Source of the DNA: Aegilops tauschii subsp. strangulata
Taxonomy: Eukaryota > Streptophyta > Magnoliopsida > Poales > Poaceae
Length of the DNA: 64,000 nucleotides
NCBI RefSeq assembly: GCF_002575655.3
Contig: NC_053038.3
Coordinates: 147,080,885 to 147,144,884, forward strand
Reading direction: 5' to 3'
Shown: positions 24,606 through 34,859 of the stretch, piece by piece
How the letters are laid out: each line of letters begins with the position of its first letter
Position numbering within the stretch: the stretch's first letter is position 1
Notes under the pieces: generated by a model
Database searches by the model: none
What the model saw: only the letters and a program-made list of their open reading frames with translations
What the model was told of the DNA's origin: nothing
Translations under genes and position numbers: made by a program

Positions 24606-25122
24606 TGTCGTGGAATTGTCATGGCAGATGTCCTCGTGCGAGGACTTAGTCGTGGAGCCATCGCAACTAGGAAGCTTAAAGGGGTTAAACGGGACAAAGG
24701 ACACAAGGATTATACTGGTTCGGCCCCTTACGGTGAAGGTAAAGCCTACGTCCAGTTGAGGTGGTATTACTTAGGGTTTCGATGACCAGGAGCTAAACCG
24801 CTCTGCTTGGCTATCGATCTGATGTTGCTTGTCCTGAACCGCCGCCGGGTCGTCCCTTTATATAGAGAGGTTGACGCCCAGCGACTCTCAGAGTCCTAGC
24901 CGGCTTATAACAGTGTCCGGCTCGGACTCTTAACTATTCTTTCCTTGCACTACAAGTCTTGCCATAATGGCGGTTTATCACTACGGGCCTTAAGCCGCCT
25001 CCGGGTCTTAAGCCCATTACTGAACCGCCATCCTCAGCTTGGCACTGGGCTTCACGTGATGATCATTATGACGTAACCCGGCCCCTCCTGGGCGGGTGAC
25101 TCTAATGGTTATATCCTCAACA
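24606..25122 (-). repeat. 5' LTR of the Tat-type Gypsy
   Basis: 517 bp, TGTTGAGG to CCACGACA in sense direction. A TATATAAA box on the sense strand lies at 24857-24864 and would drive the genomic RNA. Confidence 0.95.
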
Positions 25123-27466
25123 CTAGGCTTTTCAACTTGAGGAGTGTTGTCAAAGTTTGGCACTGATGGGATTGAATTCTGCACATCAGAGCTAGAAGCA
25201 TTTGGTATGTGCACATGCTTGACTGGTATGTCTACTTTTTGATTCATCCATTCATAGTCTTCGGTCCCCTCCGCGAAAAGAGAACAAGATGGGCCATCTT
25301 CCCACTCCAAGGAAGTTACCATCATTGCCTGCACCGTGCCCTGGGAAAGAACTGGTGTTTCAACCTTATCAGAAGCTCCCGAAGGATCCATGTTGCAAGC
25401 ATCTTTGGGGGTCACCTTTCCGCCCTGATGTATAACTTCCTCCTGGTCCACACAATCCTTCCCATGAGAATGATTGCTACTCTCACCTTGTTGCAACGCA
25501 GCAGCCCTGGAACGCTTAGCAACGCTTGTGCTTTGACCCGCCCCCTGTTCCGCTTCCACCCCAACCTTCTCACCAAATGCACCGGTCTCCACTACTTTGG
25601 GAGCAGCAACTACACCACCAGGTTGTGCCTTGTTCTGATCATCAACACCTGCTTCTGCCCGGGAATCAGGATCCGATAATGGACACTTGGAAGAGTGGAT
25701 AGCAATGCCTGCTGCAGTGGCTGTTGGGGTGCCAAAAGTCACCGCTCCCGTGCGCTCGACACTGCTTGTTGCAATGACTCTTGGGGCGACAAAACCTTCA
25801 CTCCTGTGCTCATGGTTCGACACTGCATTGGAGTGCGCTTCCATCAACATGAGACCCAACCGCTTGCAGAAAGTTGACTGCAGGACCTGCCCAAAAGAGG
25901 TAACAACATTCTTCAACTCTGCCGTATAGAGATTTTTGTGCTTCTCATATATTGGCTTCAAGTGCAAAGGTATCTGGCACAGAAAATAAGAAACAAACAA
26001 ATGGGGGTAAGCATAAATAAAAATGAAAAAGAAGATCAAAAGAACACAAAGAAGCAAAATCATGCACTAACAAAGGTAGTGCATTTCTACCTCTAACTCT
26101 TGGCAGGAAGGGAGCGGCTGCAGCCACTCATCCAGAGAGACGCGAAACTTAGCACCTAAATCACCCTCAACACTGACTTCAGTGTTGGCTTTGTCAGCTC
26201 TATTAGTGATATTTGCCGGATGATGTTGATTCTGACCCTCACATTGCTTGTCCGCCTTCAGTACTGCATATGGCGTTTGAGACAAAGGACGATGCTGCAT
26301 ACAACAATCACCAAAAGAAGAAAGTAAGATGTTTATCACCGAAAGAAATCTTTAAAAAAAGGAAGATTGGGTCTGCTCTTACATTGCGCTTTCCAAAATC
26401 AACCTTCTCGAGGGTGAGCTTGTTCCTGTCAAATTCTTTAACAAGCTCAAAATCTGCATTGCACACAAAGCAAGCCCTGGGCAGCGAGTAGTTGAACGTC
26501 TCCTCACTAATCAATGACCGAGGCACATCCGAGAAATCCATGTAAATTAACTACATATATTTTTGAAAAAGAAAACAAATCAGAAGGTTGTATCGTACAT
26601 ATGATTGTTGCGAGCAGAATAAAATAAAATAAAGTAAAGCAAAAATATGAACCAATGAAAACATAGACAAAATGATTTGCATTTGGCATACCACGAACAT
26701 AGGTAGACAGCCGCCTATCCAGGAGCCACTTGCCCCAGCCTCCCTCTTTAGTTGGTAATTCCTCGCCTCCCTCAACGCAGTTGCCAACACATGCTCGTCC
26801 CACGCAAACTCATTCAGTTCATCCAAGTCCTTCAAGCTAGCAAGGTAGTCCAACGAGACCATGTTGCCGGTGCCAGGAACTAGCACGAGAGCAAGGCATA
26901 AAAGAACCCAAGTCCTCTCTAAAGTAACAACATCATTATCCGATGCTTTCTTGATTACAGAAATGGATTTCTTCATTGGAGCCCTTGTGCCTTCTCGATA
27001 TATGTCGCGCATCTCACAACGTTCGTTCCTCTTCAGCAGCTCCACTACCCTTGGTCCGGATGGGACATTAAAAATTTTGTGCACCATGTCTCTAGTGAAC
27101 AATATAGTCTTCTTTTTATGGATGACAAAAAGGCACATGTCAAATTCGAGGACGAAGAACATTGCTATGCAATTCCAAATAAAGAACATTGCAACAGAGA
27201 CACACACAAAATGAAATGGGCCAGAGGGTGATTTGAAGGTACCTAAACAAAGAATGCTTAGTGTCAATTCTCATAACTACCTAGTCAATCAGCTCAAGAG
27301 GTACAGAAAATGGTCTGATCTTCAACAACGAACCAAAACTCGACTTCTCTAGCACTGCCCTCTTGTTAGCATTCAGCTCCTTGTCTGCAACCTCACGCAA
27401 ACGGCTAGCTGAAAAGTGCGTTGAAAACGACCCATCGGAAGATTCATCATCATCCATTTTTGGATC
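25123..27466 (-). pseudogene. ULP1-like gene, 5' part
   Basis: Upstream exons of the ULP1-like gene run on the - strand. An exon at 27466-27243 begins near MDDDESSDGSFSTHFS and has the plant-mobile-type helix PFSVPLELID followed by TAG (27281-27283) where Trp is expected. An exon around 27,100-26,690 reads TRDMVHKIFNVPSGPRVVELL and WVLLCLALVLVPGTGNMVSLDYLASL. Further exons read VPRSLISEETFNYSLPRACFVCNADFELVKEFD (26,535-26,380), RVSLDEWLQPLPSCQELEVEMHY (to about 26,072) and a long acidic, low-complexity exon from 25,973 to 25,128. The last is cut by the Gypsy and continues at 12,143. One stop and the insertion make it a pseudogene. Splice phase between the last two exons was not resolved. Confidence 0.72.
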
Positions 27467-28856
27467 ACTGCAAAAAAAAGAACAAAAAGGAAATGTTCAG
27501 AACACCCATTAACAACACTAAAAGCTATAGAGAAGAATGCATGAAAATATGGAACTCGTGAAAAAATCTGAAATATACTTGGTCATTGCATGAAAATGTT
27601 GGTTGGTCATTCATTTTAGGAGGCCACATAAAAAATGCAATGTAGCATCTTCACTAACTTCTGAAAGGGAAAACCTATATAGCTATCACTAACAGATATC
27701 AAATAAAAACAAACACAAACAACTACTTCTACAATTTCCATGCAATATGGGTAAAAATCCTGGGGTAACATGTACTGCAATGCAACACAACTGCCTCCTG
27801 AACAAACACAACAATAGACAAAACTACACTAAAATCTACAACTCACAAGTACTACAAATGCAAAAAACCGTCTAATCATATCTCTGCATCATCAGACCTG
27901 CTACACACATATAAATAGCAGCAACCGTCTGCATAAATCCACATGCAGTCGACGACATTGCAGCAGTAGTCGTGAGCACCACCGAAACCTGTCAAAAAAG
28001 CAGCAGCACACGCACACACATGCCAGCACTGATGACCTTCAGCAAGGTGCAGTGCAAAAAACGTGGAAGATTGCAACAAGCTTGAAACAGAGGCAGTTGC
28101 GAGCGCGAGATCCCGGAGAGAGTGTATGGGCTCTGGCAAAACTCCTGCTCTAGATCCAGAACAAACACCACCGCGCCTCTATAGATGTCTACCGGCGAGC
28201 CCGCCCCTTAAACTCCGGCGAGCCGGTGATCCACCTCCCCTAAAATAGATCATCTGGGACGTCGAACCTACACGATTTCTACTACGAATTTCTACTGCGG
28301 CCATTTCCGTATTATTTTGGAGAAGGACCGGAGGTACCTGTCCTGCAGATTGTCGCCGTCCATGTCTTCAGCCGCCTCCTCGCAGACCTCCTCGCGCGCC
28401 TCCCCTCGTCGACCTCGCGTCAGCTTCGCCGCCCCGGGAGCTGGACGCCGCGACGACTGTCGCATCGTAGATTTGGAGCGAGCTTGGGCGAGAGGAACGA
28501 ACCGAAAAGGGGAAAATGTTGCAATGCGGATAGGGGTGGGGGAAGGGGGTGCGGGTGAGACAACCCGACCCGATAGACGCGTCCTTGTCAGCTCGCGTCA
28601 TGCGCTACACCGGGTCCGTCAGATCTCTCGCGATCGGACGGTGCGCGAGGAGATTTACGCGAGCGAGAAATCAGTCGGTTGGAAGGAAGCGTTTTCCTTT
28701 GATTTGAGGCGTTCATCTGGGTGTCAGATCATTGACGTGATATGGACGGTAGGATGTGTATAAGTTGAGTTAATCGGAAGGTTCTGACTACCTCATGTAC
28801 AGTTTGTTGTGTGGCTTTATAAGAATTCATGTTTGCTTTTTTAATAGTAGTTTAGA
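27467..28856 (-). other. 5' region of the ULP1-like gene to the Helitron TC end
   Basis: AT-rich DNA (27,467-28,060) fits an intron or leader; a GC-rich block at 28,100-28,620 contains a - strand ORF (28368-28601, MTRADKDASIGSG...) that could be first exon or leader. No domain is recognised. The last 230 bp are AT-rich and end with the TC-type terminus. Confidence 0.35.
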
Positions 28857-30906
28857 TTTAGACTAACAACCACTTACACACTACATTCTTTGCTTTTGCC
28901 CTGATAAGAGATGAGGATGCAGATTCATTCAGATGGTTGTTCAAAATATTTTTAAGGTGCATGAGAGGGAAGGCTCCTACATGCATCCTCACAGGTACAA
29001 CCGCCAACCCCCCCTCCCCCGAAAAAGGAAAATAACACAGTAAAATTGTTGTGTCAGTTCTATTTGTATATGCACTACCATCTGCTGACCACTCCACGTC
29101 TCTTTTCTAATTACTGGACTAGTGCCCGGCAATGGCTTTGGTGATCCCAGATGCTTTCGGGGACATAATACACAAGATATGCCACTGACACATTATGAAG
29201 AAGTAGAGGGAACACCTCGCATACCTGTACAACCTCCACAAAGACTTTAAGGATGAATTCACAACAATCCTCAACTGGCCCCTCATGCCAACTGAGTTTG
29301 AGGCTGCCTGGAAAGCACTCATGGATAAGTACAACCTCCATGATGATGCCACGATGGTGGAAATGTGGAACAAGCGCAAGAAATGGATATCAACTTACTT
29401 CAAAAAAAATTATGTGCCAAAATGACGTCCACACAATGGAGTGAGAGCATGAACTATGCGCTCAAGAAGAACTTCGTAAGTGAAAGACAAAACCTGCACC
29501 GGTTTGTCAGCCAAGTAAACTCTTGCGTCAAAACCAGGAGGCAGGCAGAGAACCGGGAGACAATAGGTAACCGGGCATAGCTCTATCACCTGTCGTAAGA
29601 CAAATAACGTGCTTACTAAAGTAAAACTTTCTTAGTTAGACAAGTTTTTGTTGCGAGAATACTAATAATTTGTTCATCACTCTTGCTTGCACAGAAGGAA
29701 CAAAACACTCAGATGGCAAAGCTTTACTCACAAGCTGTGTACAGCGAGATCAGAAAAAGGCTAAAACTAAGCACCCTCTTGATGGTGACAGAGACGGAAG
29801 AGCCCGCAAAGTACCTTGTGCGCTACAACAAACCGCAAAAATTATTTGCGTGGTCTCAGCACGCGTTCCAGGTGGTTGCAGACCCCGTGGGAGAAATATT
29901 TGACTGCGAGTGCAAGCTGTGCGACCACACAGGAGAGGACTAAAGAAGATGTTACATACTGTAGTACTTATTTTTGCAAAGTTTTTGTTCGAATGAAATG
30001 ACAGAAAACATGCACCTCTTCAAAAAAACATGTATTTTCTGCCTGCATGTCCTTTGCATGATGCAGACAATTAAGGCTGACAACGTTCCAGAGAAATACA
30101 TCCTCAGGAGATACACCAAACGCCCGAACATCCAGCCAACATTCAACAGAAATGACTTGAGGACAGTAGCGTCAAACAAGGTCTCCCAACACTACATTGA
30201 AAGCACACTGCTACAGCTGAACATGAGGGTGCACAGAAAAACCATGAGAAGCCAAGAGAAAATGGCGAGGTCACAGGTCGTCATGGAAATACTTGACCAA
30301 GAACTCGACGCCATGCATTCTGCTGAAAATGGCAATGTCACGGACAACAAAGCCATTGAGCAGGATATTGCTACAATCTTATCCAAGATGAACCATCTGG
30401 GAGCTATTGACCTATACGACAACGAGAAAGAGGAGCAACAACAACCAGAGCTTGCCCATGTGCACACTCAAGAGCAGCAACATGCTCACGTGCAAGATCA
30501 TGAGCTTGACGGTGCTGTAGGAGAACGACTTGACAACAGGAGATCCTACCAGCAGCAGGAAAGGGTAATTAAGCCACCCATATTCGCAAACACAAAGGGG
30601 AGGAAGAGTAAAAGGCAAGCAGCGAAAGCAGCAGCCAAAAAGCCGCCACGCCCCATCAGACGCGTGGAATTCGGCCCGGACGGCAAACCTCTCGGGATAA
30701 GGGCATGCGGATTGTGCAACGTGGTGACCAATCATAATTACCGCACATGCCAACTCTGCACAGATGCCATTGCCAACAACCAAAAGCTGCGGAAGCATAT
30801 TGGAGCCGCCTAGGTTTCTACAAATGGAGACGACACACGTAATAGCTACACTTGCAGCAAGTGTGGGGGGACAGACAGACATAATGCCCGCACATGCAAA
30901 GTAGGG
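28857..30906 (+). pseudogene. FAR1-A transposase pseudogene, 3' part
   Basis: The transposase resumes after the insertion: TNNHLHTTFFAFALIRDEDADSF with RWLFKIFLRCM, exon end 28,994 (donor GT). The next exon begins at 29,125 (acceptor ACTAG) with CPAMALVIPDAF, after which stops replace Trp in the CHWH motif. Later exons: to 29,566, and 29,695 onward with VADPVGEIFDCECKLCDHTG, the start of a SWIM finger. The SWIM His (CLHVLCMMQ) is displaced by about 110 bp. An open stretch from 30,061 to 30,813 ends with a CCHC-like knuckle CGLCNVVTNHNYRTC. A second, CSKCGGTDRHNARTC, follows a TAG. The copy is cut at about 30,906 by the next retroelement. Confidence 0.8.
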
Positions 30907-31793
30907 GTCGGCGTTTTGGGAACCGGGGTACCCAGACTTGCCTGCCTGCGGCCCGTGGCATGGCTCCATCGATGGCCTGGTACGGCCCATCTTCAACATT
31001 AGCGGCACAAGACCCTCACAAGGGGCCAAGCCTCACGAGGTGGACGACGTCAAGACCACCAAAAGGAGCGGCCTCCTCAGGCTGGCTCCTGAGGAGCGGA
31101 GATTTCTATGCAAGCCCTCACCTCATGAGGTTCGGATGACGCAAGCCATGATGACCAAGGCCAGGCGGGTGCCAGCGGGTGCAGCACAACAGGTTTCCTC
31201 TTTGGTGCTAAGGAGGCAAGCGCAGGCGCGGAGTCCCGAGGAATCAACCAAAGGTTTCCATTTCCATGCTACAAGACCAAGACCACCAGGATGGTAGGAC
31301 GGAGGTCACCGTCAAGCCCACCACGGCGTCGCGGCCTAAAGCTTTGCAGGCGAAGACCACCTTTTGTCAGGATAAGATGTACTAGTTGTCTCCCTTCGAA
31401 TTTGGCCGTTGTGGGATCCCTTCCCGTCTTCATTTTGGGGAGAGGACCAAGGCCACTATAAATAGAGCCTAGCCACCACCATAGGAGGGGATCCGGATCC
31501 AGTCCATCCTCACCCACCAGCTTACACAAACACAAGAACACACCTCCTGAGGTTGTTCTTCCAATGTACTAGTACATCCTCGGCCCACCTCGAGGCTAAT
31601 CCACCACAAAGAAGGAGTAGGGTTTTACACCGCGTGGTGGCCCGAACCTGGGTAAACTGATGTGTCCCATTTCCTTCTGGTTCATTGAGCTAGGCCATGG
31701 GATCGACGAGTTCGCAGACTGGGGAGGTTGAGTTCTTCGCACGCACCCCAGAGTTCGAATATATCTTGGGTCTGCGGAGCCCGGAATTCGACA
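30907..31793 (+). repeat. 5' LTR of the non-autonomous Gypsy-like element
   Basis: It ends GAATTCGACA directly before the primer site. A TATA-like CTATAAATA sits at 31456-31464 with transcript-start-like context downstream. The left end is approximate. No partner LTR is in the window. Confidence 0.65.
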
Positions 31794-31813
31794 TTTAGCG
31801 CACCAGGTAGGGG
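31794..31813 (+). other. Primer binding site
   Basis: TTTAGCGCACCAGGTAGGGG directly follows the LTR end, close to the TTTGGCGCGCCAGGTAGGGG form typical of grass Gypsy elements (two substitutions, from recollection). Confidence 0.6.
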
Positions 31814-31865
31814 TGCGTTGGAACCTTTCGACCTCCGGTCGATCCGCCCCTGTTTTGCAGTCCCC

Positions 31866-33540
31866 ATGGCTGATGCTCGCCGAGTTGGTGCTGAGCGCCT
31901 GGCCTCCCTCGCCGCCCAAGTCACCCAGACAGCTCCTGCAGGCAACAGCGCTCCCCACTGTTCCCCGTCGCCTGCAGCCAACGACGCCACTGGCCCCGCG
32001 GCCCATGCGCAGCAAGCTTCGTCGCTACAACCTTCTGTGTGGCGTGATGGACGCACCGCCACTCCGTCGCTGACTCCGGCGGCAGCTTCATCTTCTCATG
32101 CTCATCGCGGGCTGGTGAACGCGCAGGCTGTGTTGTTCATTGCACGTGAGCTCCTGCGCTATTGCTCGACCGACGACCTCTATGAGGACTGGCTGGACCG
32201 CATCGCCGAGCTCGTCAGTGCCGCCAGAGAGGCCCCTGCACCGTCCCGTTCACTGCCTCCCCGCCGCCTCTTGCGGGCGACGTGGCCCACGGTGTGCCTC
32301 CTCCAACTCCCAAACAAGACGTCGTCCCCGAGCTAAGGCGTGGGGCTCCACGGCACGACCAGCCGCGCAGGGCCCCAGTGCGCGACGAGGAACGCTGCCA
32401 AGTGGTGCAGAGGCCCCAAGGAGAGGCGCATGTGCTCCCAACACCGCCACGTCAAGACCGCGTGCCGCCCGAGGTGGTGGTGCACGAGCGCCAAGATCAG
32501 GCTCCACCTCCACGGCGGGCTCCCGTGACCACGGCAGGATGTCGCGCGTTCACCCCGAAGCTATGCCGCGTCGTCTGGCCAGGGAAGTTCAAGCCCGACC
32601 TGCCTCCGCGCTACGACGGCACCCCGACCCTGCCGAGTTCCTGCAGATCTACGAACTGAACATCGAGGAGGCCAACGGCGATGAGAAGGTCATGACGAAC
32701 TGGTTTCTCATGGCCCTCAAGGATGGCACACGCTCGTGCCTCCTGAACCTCACCGCGGGGTCGATCTCTTCCAGGGTACTCACGACCGCCCACCGGCTGT
32801 GGGTGACCTGCGGCGCATCAAGAAGCAGCTAGGAGAGACCTTGCACAAATACATCCAGCGCTTCAACAGTGTTCGCCTCAAGATTCCCAAGGTGTTGGAC
32901 GAGGCCATCATTTAGTCGTTCACTGATGGCGTCTGGGACGTCAAGATGAAGTAAGAGCTCGCCATACACGAGGACCTGTGCACGACTCTGGAGATATTCA
33001 ACATGGCAACCAAATGTGCGAGAGCCGAGGAAGGTCGCCTCTCCCTCCTAGAGCTTCCAGAGGTTGACCCATAAGACAAGAAAACCAAGGCCAAGGGCGT
33101 GAAGTGCAATGGGCCAGCTGTGCTCGCAGCCGAACCCGAGAGGAAATGCGGCTGCGACCACCAGGAGTCATCCAAGAGCAGCTGCCCATTCTACGTCTTC
33201 CACAACGTGCACAACCACAACACCAACGACTGCCAGGAGCTCAAGGCCATCCGCGACGGGCGCCTCGGTCATCACCCCGAGCGCAACGATCGAGGCTACA
33301 GCCGTGGAGGAGGCCGAGGCGGAGGACGCTGGGACAACCATGACCCCCACCAGGACTGGCGCAATCAGCCTCGTGAGGACCGCTGGCAGGGCCAGCCTCG
33401 CGAGGGTCCCTTGAGGGATCAGCCCCGTGAGGACTATCCTCAGGGCAACGCTGGCCTTCCTCCGCTGCCGCCACCACCAATTAGGAATGATGACCAGCAC
33501 CAAGATTATGGGGCTGGGGGCTTCCAAGAACCGTGTGCCA
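31866..33540 (+). pseudogene. gag of the non-autonomous Gypsy-like element
   Basis: Starts MADARRVGAERLASLAAQVTQ and runs in three frames in turn: 31,866 to about 32,280; then the frame with PPTPKQDVVPEL to PPRYDGTP; then PAEFLQIYELNIEEANGDEKVMT with NWFLMALKDGTRSCLLNL, the retrotransposon gag domain. It continues YIQRFNSVRLKIPKV with stops at about 32,914 and 32,954, and another near 33,073. A Cys/His cluster, CPFYVFHNVHNHNTNDC, acts as a zinc-knuckle candidate. An Arg/Gly/Asp-rich tail with repeats of QPRED follows. At least two frameshifts and three stops make it a pseudogene. Confidence 0.75.
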
Positions 33541-34310
33541 TTGCTTGCATCCTAGGCGACGCTCAGGCCCCTGCCTCCCACCGCATCTTCAGGAAGTTCG
33601 CTCGCGAGGTGAACGCAGCCCTCCCCAAGATCGAGGTGATGCGTCCGCTCAGGTGGTCCAAGTACGCCATCACCTTCGACTCTACTGATCATCTCAAGTG
33701 TGCGGCCACTGCCGGCGCCCTCCTGATACTCTGCTCGCCTACCATTAGCAACGTCCTCATCACCAAGACACTTATCGATGGCTGCGCGAGGCTCAATGTT
33801 CTCTCTGTCGAGACGTTCGACAGGCTCCAGGTGTCGTACGACCAGCTTCAGCCTACCAAGCCTTTCTCATGAGTGACCGATGGCTCCACCACCCCGATAG
33901 GGCAGATCTGCCACCATGTCACCTTCGGAAAGCGCAACAACTACCGCACCGAGCTCATCGACTTCCACGTCGCCCACATTCGCCTCCCGTACAATGCCAT
34001 CCTCGGGTATCCGGCCCTGGCCAAGTTCATGGCTGCGACTCACCATGGCTACAATGTTGTCAAGATGGCGGGGAGCGGAGGCATTATCACGGTCGCCTGC
34101 GATGAAACGGACGTGGTGTGCTCCCTCGAGCGCTCCTACCAGGCTGCGGCGGTCAAGAACGCAGATTGCGAGGGTGCTGTCTACCCTCCTAAGGCCATCC
34201 CCAAGAAGAAGAAGCAGCTGCTCCGACTCGGATCTCAGGAGGATGGGGCGGCTGGTAGCCCTGCCTCCGGACCTGCGCCCACTTACGGGGCGCCTTCCCC
34301 TCTCACATAG
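33541..34310 (+). pseudogene. Retropepsin-like protease region
   Basis: The region around KTLIDGCARLNVLSVETFDRLQV looks like a plant Gypsy protease whose active-site motif (usually D-G-G/S-A) has become DGCA. A TGA at about 33,870 breaks the frame. It continues RLPYNAILGYPALAKFMAATHH, the matching second lobe, and a basic PPKAIPKKKKQ tail, ending at TAG near 34,308. No RT follows. Confidence 0.7.
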
Positions 34311-34577
34311 GAAGGCGCACCCGGCGCCCCTCTCAGGCTGGGCTCGGGGGCTCTCCTCTGGAGGGCCTCCGACCTAGCCAACATCATGAGGGAGGCGCTC
34401 GAGCACCATGTGGAGGCGTGCTTCAACGTGCGCTTCCGCGAGGAGGGCGCGAGGCGCCAGGTGCTCAGGAGTTCATCACCAAGGCGATCAAGGAGCTTCA
34501 GGAGGCGTAAGCCATGCATGGCGAGCGCCGCCGCACACCCCCCGGGTAGCTCCCTCCCCTGACGAGGGCAGTTAGCT

Positions 34578-34853
34578 GCGTGTCTACGTCAACATCCCAG
34601 GGCTCAACAAAGCCGCGTCTCAGGAGCTCTTCTGGCCGTCCCATGTCAGCCGGTTCAAGGGCCCCCCTCAAAGCTACGTTCGCATGCTTTTCGGTATGCT
34701 GAACAGGGCTGCCATGCACCAGGGCCACATGCGGGGTGTCCTGGCGGCTCATGACGCCACGCACCAGGCGATCCTATCGGAGGTGGCGATGTATCCTCGC
34801 GAGCCCCCCGGGCCTCCAGAGCTTCGCGAGGTTCAGGACATGGGTGACTCGTG
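34578..34853 (+). other. Short relic ORF of unknown role
   Basis: Reads RVYVNIPGLNKAASQELFWPSH, then SYVRMLFGMLNRAAM and ends MGDS before a TGA. No domain is recognised. It lies after the protease where RT would normally be and looks like the C-terminal end of an element-encoded protein. Confidence 0.35.
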
Positions 34854-34859
34854 AGGAGC

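Larger units (their letters stand above)
12144..25122 (-). mobile_element. Tat-type Gypsy LTR retrotransposon, complete, 12,979 bp
   Basis: Two 517-bp LTRs (12144-12660 and 24606-25122) bound the element. A perfect 5-bp target duplication CTAGG flanks it (12139-12143 and 25123-25127). Sense direction is -: gag at 24,517 downward, then PR, RT-RNase H, second RNase H and integrase ending at 18,138. Integrase after RNase H and the motif YVDD place it in Ty3/Gypsy. The second RNase H and the antisense gene between integrase and 3' LTR point to the Tat lineage. It sits in an exon of the ULP1-like gene. LTRs differ at about 14 of 517 sites by eye, nearly all transitions. Pol has three in-frame stops, so the copy is not autonomous now. 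Confidence 0.95.
804..28856 (-). mobile_element. Helitron-like insertion carrying FAR1-B and a ULP1-like gene
   Basis: The reading of FAR1-A stops at 803 and resumes just right of this segment, which defines an insertion. Read on the - strand, the left end closes with CTAG (804-807), preceded by a hairpin with a 6-bp stem ACGTGC/GCACGT around a 3-nt loop (817-831). The right end opens with TCTAAACTACTATTAAA (ending at 28,856). The flanking bases on that strand are A before TC and T after CTAG. These match the known Helitron rules (TC start, hairpin plus CTRR end, A/T target, no duplication). No Rep/helicase gene is seen, so it would be non-autonomous. Net length is about 15.1 kb after removing the Gypsy at 12,144-25,122. 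An alternative right edge at 28,862 gives exact restoration of the host codons. What is inferred is Helitron capture; the insertion itself is certain. Confidence 0.65.

Noticed and set aside
26213..27214. + strand ORFs across the ULP1-like exons
   Set aside because: Antisense shadows; the - strand reading carries the recognisable protein and splice sites.
803..28865. ACTA at both edges as a CACTA or 3-4 bp target duplication
   Set aside because: The element does not start CACTA and shows no terminal inverted repeat; Helitron end rules fit better, though this stays a weaker option.
29112..29135. ACTAGTGCCCGG looked like a second Helitron or MULE end
   Set aside because: It is a normal splice acceptor (ACTAG) followed by the expected transposase codons CPAMALVI, so no extra element edge is needed.
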